Positions 54,672 to 64,000 of a stretch of DNA of 64,000 bases are shown piece after piece (position 1 is the first letter of the stretch; every line of letters starts with the position of its first letter). Origin of the DNA: Quercus robur (Eukaryota; Streptophyta; Magnoliopsida; Fagales; Fagaceae); contig NC_065535.1 in NCBI RefSeq assembly GCF_932294415.1, positions 89,420,862 to 89,484,861 on the forward strand, written 5' to 3'. Both the position numbers and the translations under genes were made by a program. The notes under the pieces are model-generated. The model ran no database searches. It had not been told where the DNA came from and worked only from the letters and a program-made list of their open reading frames with translations.

Positions 54672-57408
54672 ATGTTCCGCGTGAGCAACAACCTGGTTGG
54701 GATACTCAACTTCGTGACCTTCCTACTCTCAATCCCAATCCTCGCTGGTGGGATATGGCTGAGCCGACAGGCCGACACCGAGTGCGAGCGTTGGCTCGAC
54801 AAACCCATCATCGCACTCGGCGTTTTTCTCATGGTGGTCTCCATAGCTGGCTTAATCGGAGCTTGTTGCCGTGTTTCATGGCTCCTCTGGTTCTACCTTC
54901 TGGTCATGTTCCTCCTCATAGTTCTTCTCTTCGTGTTTACCATATTTGTCTTTGCTATTACCAACAAGGGTGCTGGGGAGGCCGTGTCGAATCGTGGGTA
55001 TAAGGAGTATAGGCTTGGTGATTACTCCAATTGGTTGCAGAAGAGGGTTACCAATACCAAGAATTGGAACAAAATTAAAAGTTGCTTGCAGGATAGTAAG
55101 GTTTGTACCAGTTTTGCTGACAAGTTTGTGAACGACAACATGGAGCAGTTCTATGCTGAGAATCTCTCTGCGCTTCAGGTATGTGGGTTGGACTTGTTTT
55201 TTCCATTTGGGTTTTGGGATTAGATTAGTGGGCGTGTCTTTGTTTTTGGATTGAGATCTGATTTCTTAAGTTTAAGCATGATTTGGGCCTTTTTTGGAAT
55301 TGGGTATTTTGGTTTTTGTTTCAGGTTTGACTTTTTAAGGCAATTTTGTTGTCTTGTATGTGTTTCTTAATTGTTATTGGTCTGAATTGTTTAGTTTTCA
55401 ACTAGGTTGAAAAGCATGTTTAATCAGTATTTCAATTCCTACAAAAAGAGAATGTTTTGGGGGTGTGTTTTTGTCTTGTGTATCAAATTTGTGAATCTGC
55501 TATATCTTGTTGTGATAAGGTCTTTGTAAAAAGTTGGAAGCCTTTTCAGCACAGTTTTAACTTTTTGGATTAAAAGGAATTTGTTGGGTTCTTTTCACAT
55601 TAATCTTTTTCCAATTAACAATTATTCTTTCTCAAGTTTCTTTTTGATTGATAATGAAATTTATTTTAATAACCAAATTGGTTATAATATGATTGTACAC
55701 AAGCTATTTACATTTCGTTAGCGATTGTACGGGTTTATGTTTCCACTCTTTATTATTGATTTTTGGAATCAATCTCATGCTATGGTGGGTTGGTGCTTCT
55801 GGAGTTAATTGTGTTGATTGTTCAATGTTTGATTCTGTAGCAGAAGTGTTTATTATTATTCCATCGATGTTTATTCCCTGAAAATTTTGCAGAACTGCCT
55901 TCAGAAAGACTAATTTTATAACCCAAGTTTGATGTTTTCTTTTCTGATTTTATTTTATTCTATTTTAACTTATGTTGGTAATTGCAATTTGGATTTTCTT
56001 CTGTTCGAGATATGTGGTATTTGTTTGAAATTTTCTGGTATAATTTCATGAAAGCATATCATAGGATAATATTTCTGGGGAGGCATAAACCGTTGAAGCT
56101 GATCAGAATGCGTCCAGTCTCCTGTGAATGCATTTAGGTCCATTGTGTCCCCAATAAAAAACCAAATTGTTATTGTATGATTATCTAGGACCATCTTGGA
56201 TTCAGTTATTGCCATAACCAGTTGGGCCCTTTGTTGCTGTTGTCATATATTATGGTAGACTAGGAGGTATTGTTCCAATTTTTAATGGAATATCCCTCTT
56301 TTCTTTGACCAGGGAATCTTATTTTAAAAAGGATTTTGTATAAAATAGTTTTGTCCTTCATGAGATAAACTTGATATTGGTTTGATTAGAGTTTCATCAC
56401 ATATATATGAACTCCGCAAGGACTCCTTATATTTTTGGCAAAATTTTGTAATGGTTGGTTAAGTTCTAGATGTTACCCTTGTGTTTATATAAAATAACAT
56501 TGATGGGGCTTTCTAACATCTTAAGAAAATATAGCCCGTCAAACCATCCTTTTTGATAGCATGCAATCAATTTAAACCATCCTTGTTGATAGTGTGTGTA
56601 ATTGATTTTTTTTTTTTTATATGGGTCTTGATTAGAACAAGAGAATTACAATTCTATTTTTCACTTTGGTGGTTTGGTGTTTCCCTGTTTAAATTTGTGG
56701 GACTAGAACAATATGCAATTCTTGTAGGACAAGATAACAGTATAACAATATTGAAAAGTTGCTGGTTATACTTATCCAAACAAACCCACCCACACCACCC
56801 CCCCCCAAAAAAAAAAAGAGAAAAGTTGCTGGTTATTGATATCCCTAATTGAGGACTGTGGTGTTTCTTTGTTTAAATTTTAGGGACTAGAACTATATGC
56901 AATTCTTGTAGGACAACATAACAGCATTGAAAAGTTGCTGGTTATTGATATCCTTAGTTAAGGACTGTGCAAATATGTGTAATGTGTGTTTGTGTAAAAT
57001 TTAGATTGCAGTGAGTGGCTTGATTCGTATCTCAATCGTTTATATGTTGCTACCAGTTTCACTACTTTTATATGCCTTCTGAATGTGTTCATTGATTTGC
57101 AGTCTGGTTGCTGCAAGCCATCAAACGACTGCAATTTTACCTATGTGAAACCAACTGAATGGACCAATAATAACACTGCTGTTGCTAGTAGTAACCCAGA
57201 CTGCACTACATGGAGCAATGACCCAAATGTTTTGTGCTTCAACTGTCAATCATGCAAGGCTGGATTGCTCGACAACATCAAGAGTAACTGGAAGAAGGTG
57301 GCCATTGTCAACGTTATATTCCTTGTCTTCCTCGTTGTTGTGTACTCCGTTGGGTGCTGTGCGTTCAGAAACAATAGGAAGGACAATGCCTATTGGAATC
57401 GTCAGTAG
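54672..57408 (+). CDS. TET8: Tetraspanin, TET8-like
   Basis: Exons 54672-55178 and 57103-57408 join in phase 0 at GT-AG borders, giving 270 residues. Four membrane segments are visible (about 8-29, 44-64, 72-95 and 236-257). The small loop has the plant pattern CERWLDKP. The large loop runs from about residue 100 to 235 and opens exon 2 with the plant GCCKPS signature, followed by [12 protein letters not shown] and [10 protein letters not shown]. The tail ends [17 protein letters not shown]. Arabidopsis TET8, a plasma-membrane tetraspanin found on extracellular vesicles, has the same two-exon layout and similar length. The exact member is inferred from memory of the family. No defects. The 1.9-kb intron contains a direct duplication (56678-56965). 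Confidence 0.92.
56678..56965. repeat. Direct duplication inside the TET8-like intron
   Basis: 'gcaattcttgtaggacaa' with its flanks through 'gaaaagttgctggtta' occurs at about 56685-56768 and 56866-56945. A C9A11-type stretch (56795-56818) and a third 'aaaagttgctggttattga' lie between the copies. Confidence 0.75.
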
Positions 57409-59087
57409 ACTGGATTATATTAGCATGTAAAGTGATTAGGTGGCTTCCTATCATCTTCTAGCTTAGATGTCCTTGTGAATGCGCCTATATTTGGCTCTGT
57501 AAAGTTCTTTTGTGCTTGATAATAATTTTTCACGAAGACGGTTTGTTTTTTTTTTTTCCTGTTCTTTGTTATACGCTTGGAGTTGGTTTGACTTGTGTTG
57601 TTTTCTCTCTTCTAGTTTGATCATTATTGGTTTCGTGCATCAGTAGCTAAAAATTGCTTCTCAACTCAAACTTATTATTATTTAAAATTTTAATTTTCTT
57701 GTGTCTATTTGATTTAGCTTTGCCATTGTTTTTGGTTGCTGGATGATCCATAAAGGCCGTGTACTGCACCTGACACAAATGATCATTTACTGCTCCTTAT
57801 TGTTCGGTGAGAAAGCTATTATATTTGTGATTAATGTCACCAATGTTTCTTCCAGATAAAGATGTTGCGTGGGCAGTGTTCAAGTACCTGGAATTCTTTA
57901 TGTCAGATTTTTGATAAGAAGTGAATAGTATCAAACTTTTTGAGTTTTACTTACCGCCTTGTATTTTTAAAACATCTTATTAATTTATATCAATTTATTT
58001 ATTAGCTTTTTTTTTTCTTTTTTTATAGTAATTTATTTATTAGGTTTTGTTTTTTGATTGAAATTTATTTATTAGCTAGACCTTATGATAATTCATCTTT
58101 AAGCACCTTATGGTGCCCATTAACCTTTTCCTAGTAACGTGGATACTAATCCTAAAAGAAAAATGTTAAAAATACTAAAAATTAATGTAACAATGAATAT
58201 AATTAATAGGTTTCAATCGCTTTAAATTTTGAATCATCTCTTTTTAATTAATGACAAAAAGTTGTTGAGAGAGCAACGTTGAGTTGGGAAATGAATTTTG
58301 ATTGGCCTAGTGGAGGGTGGATGAGAATAAATCACTGATTGATTTTGTCCTATAACGTGTTGGTTACGTGATGGAGAATCACTGGTCATGCTTCAACTTT
58401 CTTCTATTGGACATTTTCCAACGTATGGTTGATTATAGATAAGAAACTTATCAAACTTATTTTGAAGATATTGCAACAGCAATGCCAAAAAGTAAGAAAA
58501 AGTGATGAAATAAAGCTGTGGAATTGTCGGAGCTGTTTGAGTGGTGGATGCAGCATTTGTTTTCTCAGCTACCAAATTTTAGTGGGGAGTCCAATCGTGC
58601 AAATTTATTGTCTGGCTTTGTGTTCTTGTCGGTTGTCCCCAGCTTCTTTGTCAGTTTGTTGATCATCATTCATTTCAATTATAAAGCAAATGGCTTTGTT
58701 CTTAAGTACAATTGAGTATACTTTGGTTTGGGCCTGGGTCTCAATGATTCTCGCCTGCGTACTTCGTGGGTAAATGACTTGTGGCATGGATTGCTTTGAG
58801 GGTCAATTTTGATTTGAGCTCAGTAGTCAGTCCCTTGTCGTGCCTCATAATTTTCAATCGGATAGTGATTGGGAATAATCAAAGTTTTGTACTCTAATTA
58901 CCCCTTTTTTCTCCTTTCCCATCTCATAACCACCTTGGCCAAGTTACAGATTTGCCATGCTTCCAAAATCTGGGTCCGCGATCTTGCTTTCAATTATAAA
59001 AAACTAAAAGAAACTAACAATTGTATTTTAAAACATGGATCAAAAGATATCCCGATTAAAACCAACAACGTGTTTATACCAAGCTAT
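57409..59087. other. TET8-like 3' flank and intergenic DNA
   Basis: The 3' UTR is probably within the first 150 bases (gataataattttt near 57518). Beyond it I see AT-rich DNA. Short frames at 58393-58715 overlap each other on both strands and match nothing I know. Confidence 0.45.
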
Positions 59088-59095
59088 GTTATCAA

Positions 59096-60205
59096 TAGAC
59101 ATGGCAAAACGGGTCAGAATTTTCTGACCCGACCCGACCCGACCCGAACCCGATTTTTTTGACCCGAAGCAAAAACGGGTTGACTCGTGACCCGACCCGT
59201 GTTTTATGCGGGTCAACCCGACCCGACCCGAACCCGAACCATTTTTTTAAAACTTTTTTTTTTTTGGGTAAAAAAAATAGTGAAATTAAGACAATATTGG
59301 TTTAATTGTTTATTGTGAGCTTTAAGGAAACAATTGATACATTTACATAACTGCATGCAAATTAATTGAAAAATAAATGGTTGAGCATTCTGTAATGAGT
59401 AAAGATTTTTAGATATGAAATAGCAAAGTACATGCCAAGATAATCTGGTTACAATAAAGTTAAAAACAGATTTAAAATTGTAGATATGTGTGAGACACAT
59501 TCACGAGTGTGAAAATAGTAAAGCCAAAGTATCAAATTAGTATAAATTATGAATGCTTAGATATATTTTTTAACAATTTATGTTCAAAATAAACGGCTTT
59601 TCAAAATAAATTATGATATTTCCTAGAGTGTGTGCTGCTTAACAATGATATGATCTTCATAAAAGAGATTAGGTATAAATAAGTAAGCAATCAAACTTTA
59701 ATGTATATCTCAAATTGAAATAGAGTGTCAACCACAATTGATAATAGATTATAAAATTAATTTTTTAAATTGTAACTTTCTTATATGTTTTTATTCTTTA
59801 TCAAATGAGTTATCCAATAAGTCATTTGTAATTTTTTTTTTTTTTGGAATGTTGATATTGTGTAAAAATAAAACATGTATATTTGTTTTACTTATCTTTG
59901 TGTTGTTTTGTTTTAGATAGCAATGTTAGGATCTGTATAATTTTAAAATTATTGAATAAATATTAATAAGTTTAACTGAGTTTATTCTTGATATAAGTAG
60001 TGAATGCAAAATAATGCATTTTACATTAAGTAATATGTTGCATAACTATCCAAATGGCAAATACATATTGTTTTCTTTATAAAAAAAATAAAAAATAAAA
60101 AATTTCATGTGAAAAATACGGGTCAACCCGACCCAGCCCGACCCGACCCGCAACCCGATTGACCCGACCCGAACCCGACCCGACCCGCCCGTTTTGCCAT
60201 GTCTA
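59096..60205. mobile_element. hAT non-autonomous element, 1110 bp
   Basis: The termini TAGACATGGCAAAACGGGT and its complement (at 60187-60205) are inverted repeats flanked by a perfect 8-bp duplication, gttatcaa (59088-59095 and 60206-60213). Both ends carry dense arrays of acccg (for example gacccgacccgacccgaacc). The AT-rich centre is non-coding. Confidence 0.88.
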
Positions 60206-60289
60206 GTTATCAACATATTTAACAAAAAGCTTTCAATGTAGTGATGAAATTTTGATACATAATCTGCGTGTAGTTCATTTTTTCTTTTC

Positions 60290-60540
60290 TTTTTTTGGGA
60301 TGGAGAGGGATGCAAAAAAATATTTGAATAAGGAAAAATAAAAGATTAAAATAAGAAAGTAAAAGAATAAAAATGAAAACGAGAAATATTGAAAGGATAG
60401 AAATGAAACTAGGAAAAGGACAAAAACATATAAACGAGACAAAAAGACACAAAAAGGAAAATGAGACAAATGAGAGAGTAAAGAGACAAAAGCAAAGAAG
60501 AAATTAAGAATGAAGCAAAGCAAAGCAAAGTTAGCCTGCA
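60290..60540. repeat. Purine-rich tract with strand asymmetry
   Basis: The plus strand is mostly A and G for about 250 bases (aaaaggacaaaaac, gagacaaaaag and similar words). Minus-strand frames through it are Phe/Leu/Ser strings and not genes. Confidence 0.55.
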
Positions 60541-60872
60541 TAGTCCAAGATGTAGGAGAAAGTACAACATGCAATCATGAAGCCTCCCTCTTACAGCAGG
60601 TGGGGGATGTCAGGAAAAATTGAATAAATTTCAAGGAGTACAGCGGAAACATAACTACACATAACATAGGTTTACGTAAAAAAATATTTTTCTGGAAAAA
60701 ACTATAAGAAAAATTCTAAATAATTTTAATATATAAAATATAAATTACAATACTCAAGCCAAACTTGAGTTCACAATAAATTAAAAATATTGCTTGAACA
60801 AAAAAAAAAACTTTTCTTTTTTTCATTTACTTCTCTCTCTCTCTCTCTCGTTAAAGAAACACTGTCCTATCA
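60541..60872. other. Intergenic region, no gene seen
   Basis: AT-rich, ending in a CT run (60834-60849). Confidence 0.45.
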
Positions 60873-60880
60873 CTCTCTAG

Positions 60881-61404
60881 TAGGGGTGTGCATAGGTGAG
60901 GAGTTTTTTCAACCCAACCTACTATGGTGAGTTAAAAAAAATCCAATGCAACCCACGTGGATCGGGTTGGGTTAGGGTGGACCCATGTGTTGGACAATTT
61001 TTAATAATAATAATAATTATTATTATTATTATTAATAAATTGAATATTAGAACAACACCATTGCAAATAAGATCAAGTTTATAACTAAATAATCATGAAC
61101 ATAACACCAAACAAACACAACCTATATGAGGAGAACTTAGGATTTGAGTTTTATTTAGAAAGAGTGGCAAAAAAGTAAATAAAAAATTGTATAATATATA
61201 TATTTTTTTATTTTTAAATATATATTAAATATAGGTGAGACGGGTCAGGTTAGATAGATTTATAAATCTTATGATCTGACCCATTGTTAAAAATAAATTC
61301 ATAACTCAATCCAATCCACCAACCCTTAAAAACTAATCCAACCCGACATGTTAGGTTGGATCGAGTCAATTTTAGCGAGTTGGCAAGTTCGCTGCACACC
61401 CCTA
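60881..61404. mobile_element. hAT-like non-autonomous element, TAGGGGTG ends, 524 bp
   Basis: It starts taggggtgtgcataggtg and ends cgctgcacaccccta. The flanks ctctctag (60873-60880) and ctccctag (61405-61412) differ at one base. Subterminal caacccaacc and gatcgggttgggtt words are present. It contains an (AAT)n/(ATT)n palindrome at 61002-61037. Confidence 0.75.
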
Positions 61405-61639
61405 CTCCCTAGGACTTCACTACACCAAATGGCCAAATGGCCTTTCTTTTATTTTATTTTTTTTATCTTCATCTTTTCTTTCCTTTCTTCCTTCACATGC
61501 TAAAGTCATTCATTCACACACCTAAGTCATGCCCCATAAATGAAAAGCTAACTTGACTTTGACTTAAAAGACTTGAGTGAGAGAAGCTCATTTAAGAGAT
61601 TTCACATCCAAGTGTGAGCTGTATCTAATGGTGCAGTGC
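61405..61639. other. Spacer, no gene seen
   Basis: Low-complexity T/C-rich start (61440-61500), then unrecognised sequence. Confidence 0.4.
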
Positions 61640-62367
61640 ACCCAATAATCTCCTTCTTCTGTTAATATTCATGTCGGTCAAGCCAACAACAGGCTCTACT
61701 TCTACTTTATTCATACCTTTCATTTTCAAAGAATTTATTTCATATCGGATATCCTTAATCTAATTTCTTGGCTCTCCCTCATTAGAAGCCTAAATATTCT
61801 TGAAGCTAACTGTTCGTTGTACTCTAGTACACCTCCTCTTATGAGATTCAACAATCTCTAGTGGAGGATATTACTCCCCCTTCTTAAGACCTCCAAGATC
61901 TTTCATTTCATCAATATCCCATGTGGGCCTAGCATCATGATTTTCTTTCACATATCACTCCTCATTTGACGTACTCTTAGATAGAGAGAATTTTACTCTC
62001 TTGGTTGCAACACCATTAATTCCAACTTTCAACTATGGAAAATCTTTGACCACATTGAACTTCTTCTTACAACCCTTCTCATAAGTCTTGTACATACCAC
62101 AACAAACACGCCCTCTTGCAACAACCAATGATCCTTTAGTGAATTTTCATCTTCCATTGCCAAGATGCTTACAATAACCAGCTCGATCCATAGCCAATGT
62201 AGATAACACGTTCATTCTTAAATCTTGAACATATCGCACATCCTTTAATATCATTGTACAACCAACATTTGTTTTGATTCACACATCACTAATTCCCACA
62301 ATTCTTGAATAGTTAGAATTACCCATCTTCATAACACCAAAGTAGTCTACTTTATATGTGGTGAACA
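61640..62367 (-). pseudogene. Copia polyprotein remnant, distal part
   Basis: The complement from 62362 reads TTYKVDYFGVMKMGNSNYSR, IVGISDV, TNVGCTMILKDVRYVQDLR, MNVLSTLAMDRAGY, GSLVVARG: the protease-to-pre-integrase region of Copia Pol. Stops interrupt it. From about 62030 down to 61640 the match becomes patchy, suggesting an internal deletion; no RT is present. Confidence 0.7.
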
Positions 62368-63726
62368 TGTTGGGGTTTATGCCCTGAAATCCAATTTATT
62401 GACATGTCATAAATAATTAAATTGTTTAATTATATGAGACTATTTATAAATGAACTAATGGGAAATTATCATAGTTCTTGAGATACATTGTATGTGATTT
62501 AGTCACAGAAGATATAAATCACAAGTTCTTTGTAAACTCAAAATATAGTTCGTAATCAGTGATGAAATTGGGCATTTCATCTGCGAAGACTATAACACAT
62601 CAACTAAGATGGTTTGTCTTGATCATGGAAATGGAGACTTCTAGTTGATGTGTCTTAAGTGTTAAGACATGTTAAACCGGACTGCTGTGAGATTAATTAT
62701 TCAATCAACAACTGTCACTTGAATGATTAATCTTATGACTTCTAATTTCATAGACTCTCAATTCTTAAAGGATAGTGAACCCAATCATGAAATGTAGGTT
62801 ACTTTGATATATCAGGAGTGAGATCTAATATCCATAGTCAAAATCTCAGTATGTTGGGTAACCACACGTAGTGTTAAGGGAACACATATTTTTAAGATGG
62901 AATCCATAATTTCTTATTATAGAGACAAGAAATATCTCTTTGACACAAGTTTAATGAGAAATGGTTATTCAGGGTGCCCACTTTAATAAGAAATTACTAA
63001 AGTTTATATTTATTGAAATCGGATTTCAGTAAATATGAATAACTAAAAGATTAAATTGGGTACTCAAGGATAAAATAGTTGTTTACAAAGTGACAGCTCA
63101 TTATGACTTTGTTCACTATGGATATTTCATAAAGATGTCAAATGATATCATTAGAGTCTTGTGATATAATTTATTAATAAAGCCTAGAGTGCAATTATAT
63201 TTATATAGTGGTATTAAATATAATTAATCGTAACTTTGGACTTGTCAATAGTTGACAAATAAGCCCAAGGTCCATTGGAGCTAGAGTCTTATTTGTTCCC
63301 TTTGGTTCCATTTTAAGCCTAAAGCCCAATTGGACAGGTCTAAAAGGCTAACCCAATTAGATAATTAATTTTTATTTAATAAAAGTTATTAAATAAAGTA
63401 AATATTAAGGTAGTTAGAATGTACATATGATGAAAAGAAAAGAAAATAGTTTTTCTCTACAATGAGAAGAAGAAGAACTTTCTTTTGAGAATCAATGTAC
63501 ATAAAGACTAATTGAGAGACCACTCATCTTGGGCACTATGTGGAATTGGGATGTTGATTAGAGGTATTCTCAAATCTTGTTTTTGAATTTCACTGCATTA
63601 AGGTACGCTTTCTATTCTTTGTTCTAGAATTCAAGGTTACATGTTATCTCTCATGAATGAAGTAGATCCGTGTTTGTTGCTTCCGCTGTTTGTTTTGTAT
63701 GAGATGCAAAACCAAATTTTCTAACA
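62368..63726 (+). mobile_element. Solo LTR, 1359 bp, Copia-type
   Basis: It begins TGTTGGGGTTTATGCCCTG and ends TTTTCTAACA (TG...CA), flanked by the 5-bp duplication gaaca (62363-62367 and 63727-63731). No internal retrotransposon sequence is present, so it probably arose by LTR-LTR recombination. It splits the Copia remnant. Orientation is assumed from the start motif. Confidence 0.8.
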
Positions 63727-63731
63727 GAACA

Positions 63732-64000
63732 ACCCTTTTGTAGGGATAAGATGGTGGGAGGCTTCTAAATCAACAACCCACTCAATATTATTCTTAGCAA
63801 CATGTTCATACTTTTGCTCTTGAAGAGAGAGTATCACAACATCCTCATCAAACACAACTATTGCAGTATTCTTCTCATTATCATTTTTTTCATCTTTATT
63901 CCAATGCCAAAAATTTCTTTTTATGTGCTCCTTTTTCCTACAATGGAATCATTCTCTCATCTCCTAAAACTAAGATATACTTTTTGATTGTGACATGGTA
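63732..64000 (-). pseudogene. Copia polyprotein remnant, gag zinc knuckle and protease start
   Basis: The complement reads CRKKEHIKRNFWHWNKDEKN (zinc-knuckle remnant; the first Cys is outside a clean frame). Further on comes EWVVDLEASHHL, the position of the Copia protease motif W-x-x-DSGAS-x-H, here with DSG changed to DLE. It continues off the right edge and joins 62362 once the solo LTR is removed. Confidence 0.7.

Noticed and set aside
58393..58787. Four overlapping short frames
   Set aside because: Mutually exclusive frames on both strands without similarity to any family I know.
59100..59240. acccgacccg runs resembling telomere repeats
   Set aside because: The unit is not the plant telomere repeat (CCCTAAA) and the array is confined to both ends of an hAT element.
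60219..60574. Minus-strand frames rich in Phe, Leu and Ser resembling membrane proteins
   Set aside because: Composition artefact of a purine-rich tract on the plus strand.
1..64000. CRISPR arrays, bacterial operons, organelle DNA insertions or integrated viral genes
   Set aside because: None seen. Regular repeats are explained by minisatellites and transposon ends, and all reverse transcriptase sequence belongs to LINEs.

Overview
Organism and character. This is nuclear DNA of a flowering plant, most likely a woody eudicot (low confidence, from the repeat types; the species cannot be read from sequence alone). It is AT-rich, has GT-AG introns, and is dominated by transposable elements: L1-type LINEs carrying RNase H, Helitrons, TRIMs, SINEs, and hAT, Harbinger and Mutator elements. 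There are no operons, CRISPR arrays or other prokaryotic features. Host genes. Four host loci look potentially functional. They are a tetraspanin first exon running off the left edge (121-657, minus); a complete four-exon COX6B gene for a cytochrome c oxidase subunit (22157-24836, plus); a two-exon EG45-like/plant natriuretic peptide-like secreted protein (34463-40038, plus) whose 5.2-kb intron is mostly one putative Helitron; and a complete two-exon TET8-like tetraspanin (54672-57408, plus). Host-gene debris includes a class VIII-like myosin motor fragment (16266-17010), a second EG45-like gene reduced to exon 1 (29579-29690), and a WAT1/EamA transporter fragment inside the Helitron (37632-37850). 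Layout 0-14.8 kb. After the tetraspanin exon come small MITEs (one nested inside another) and a SINE remnant. Then follows a layered nest: an old LINE RNase H fragment split by a 6.3-kb LINE with a perfect 16-bp target duplication, followed by a truncated Mutator-like element that contains a TRIM, and finally a compact complete Helitron (14028-14830). Layout 15-29 kb. This part holds the myosin fragment, an hAT-like element, two adjacent minisatellites (about 35-bp and 92-bp units), COX6B, a 43-bp-stem almost perfect hairpin, and a SINE with a perfect 15-bp duplication. Layout 29-47 kb. A direct segmental duplication carries the EG45-like gene. Copy 1 lost exon 2 and gained a Helitron and a TRIM. 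Copy 2 gained the intronic Helitron and a 5.8-kb LINE (40317-46148) that still has an open ORF1 and an ORF2 broken only by three stop codons. Each copy preserves empty insertion sites for the other's transposons. Layout 47-64 kb. Next come a Pack-MULE-like Mutator element with about 390-bp inverted repeats and a 9-bp duplication, a 5'-truncated LINE ending about 350 bp before the TATA box of the TET8-like gene, two further hAT-type elements, and a Copia fragment split by a 1.36-kb solo LTR. Overall, the most informative material is transposon nesting plus a consistent signature of C-to-T/G-to-A decay in all three large LINEs. I found no convincing undescribed multi-gene system. The best candidates for a new look are the Helitron gene capture inside an intron, the palindromic subterminal motif array of the Mutator-like element, the tandem TRIM array, and the long hairpin.
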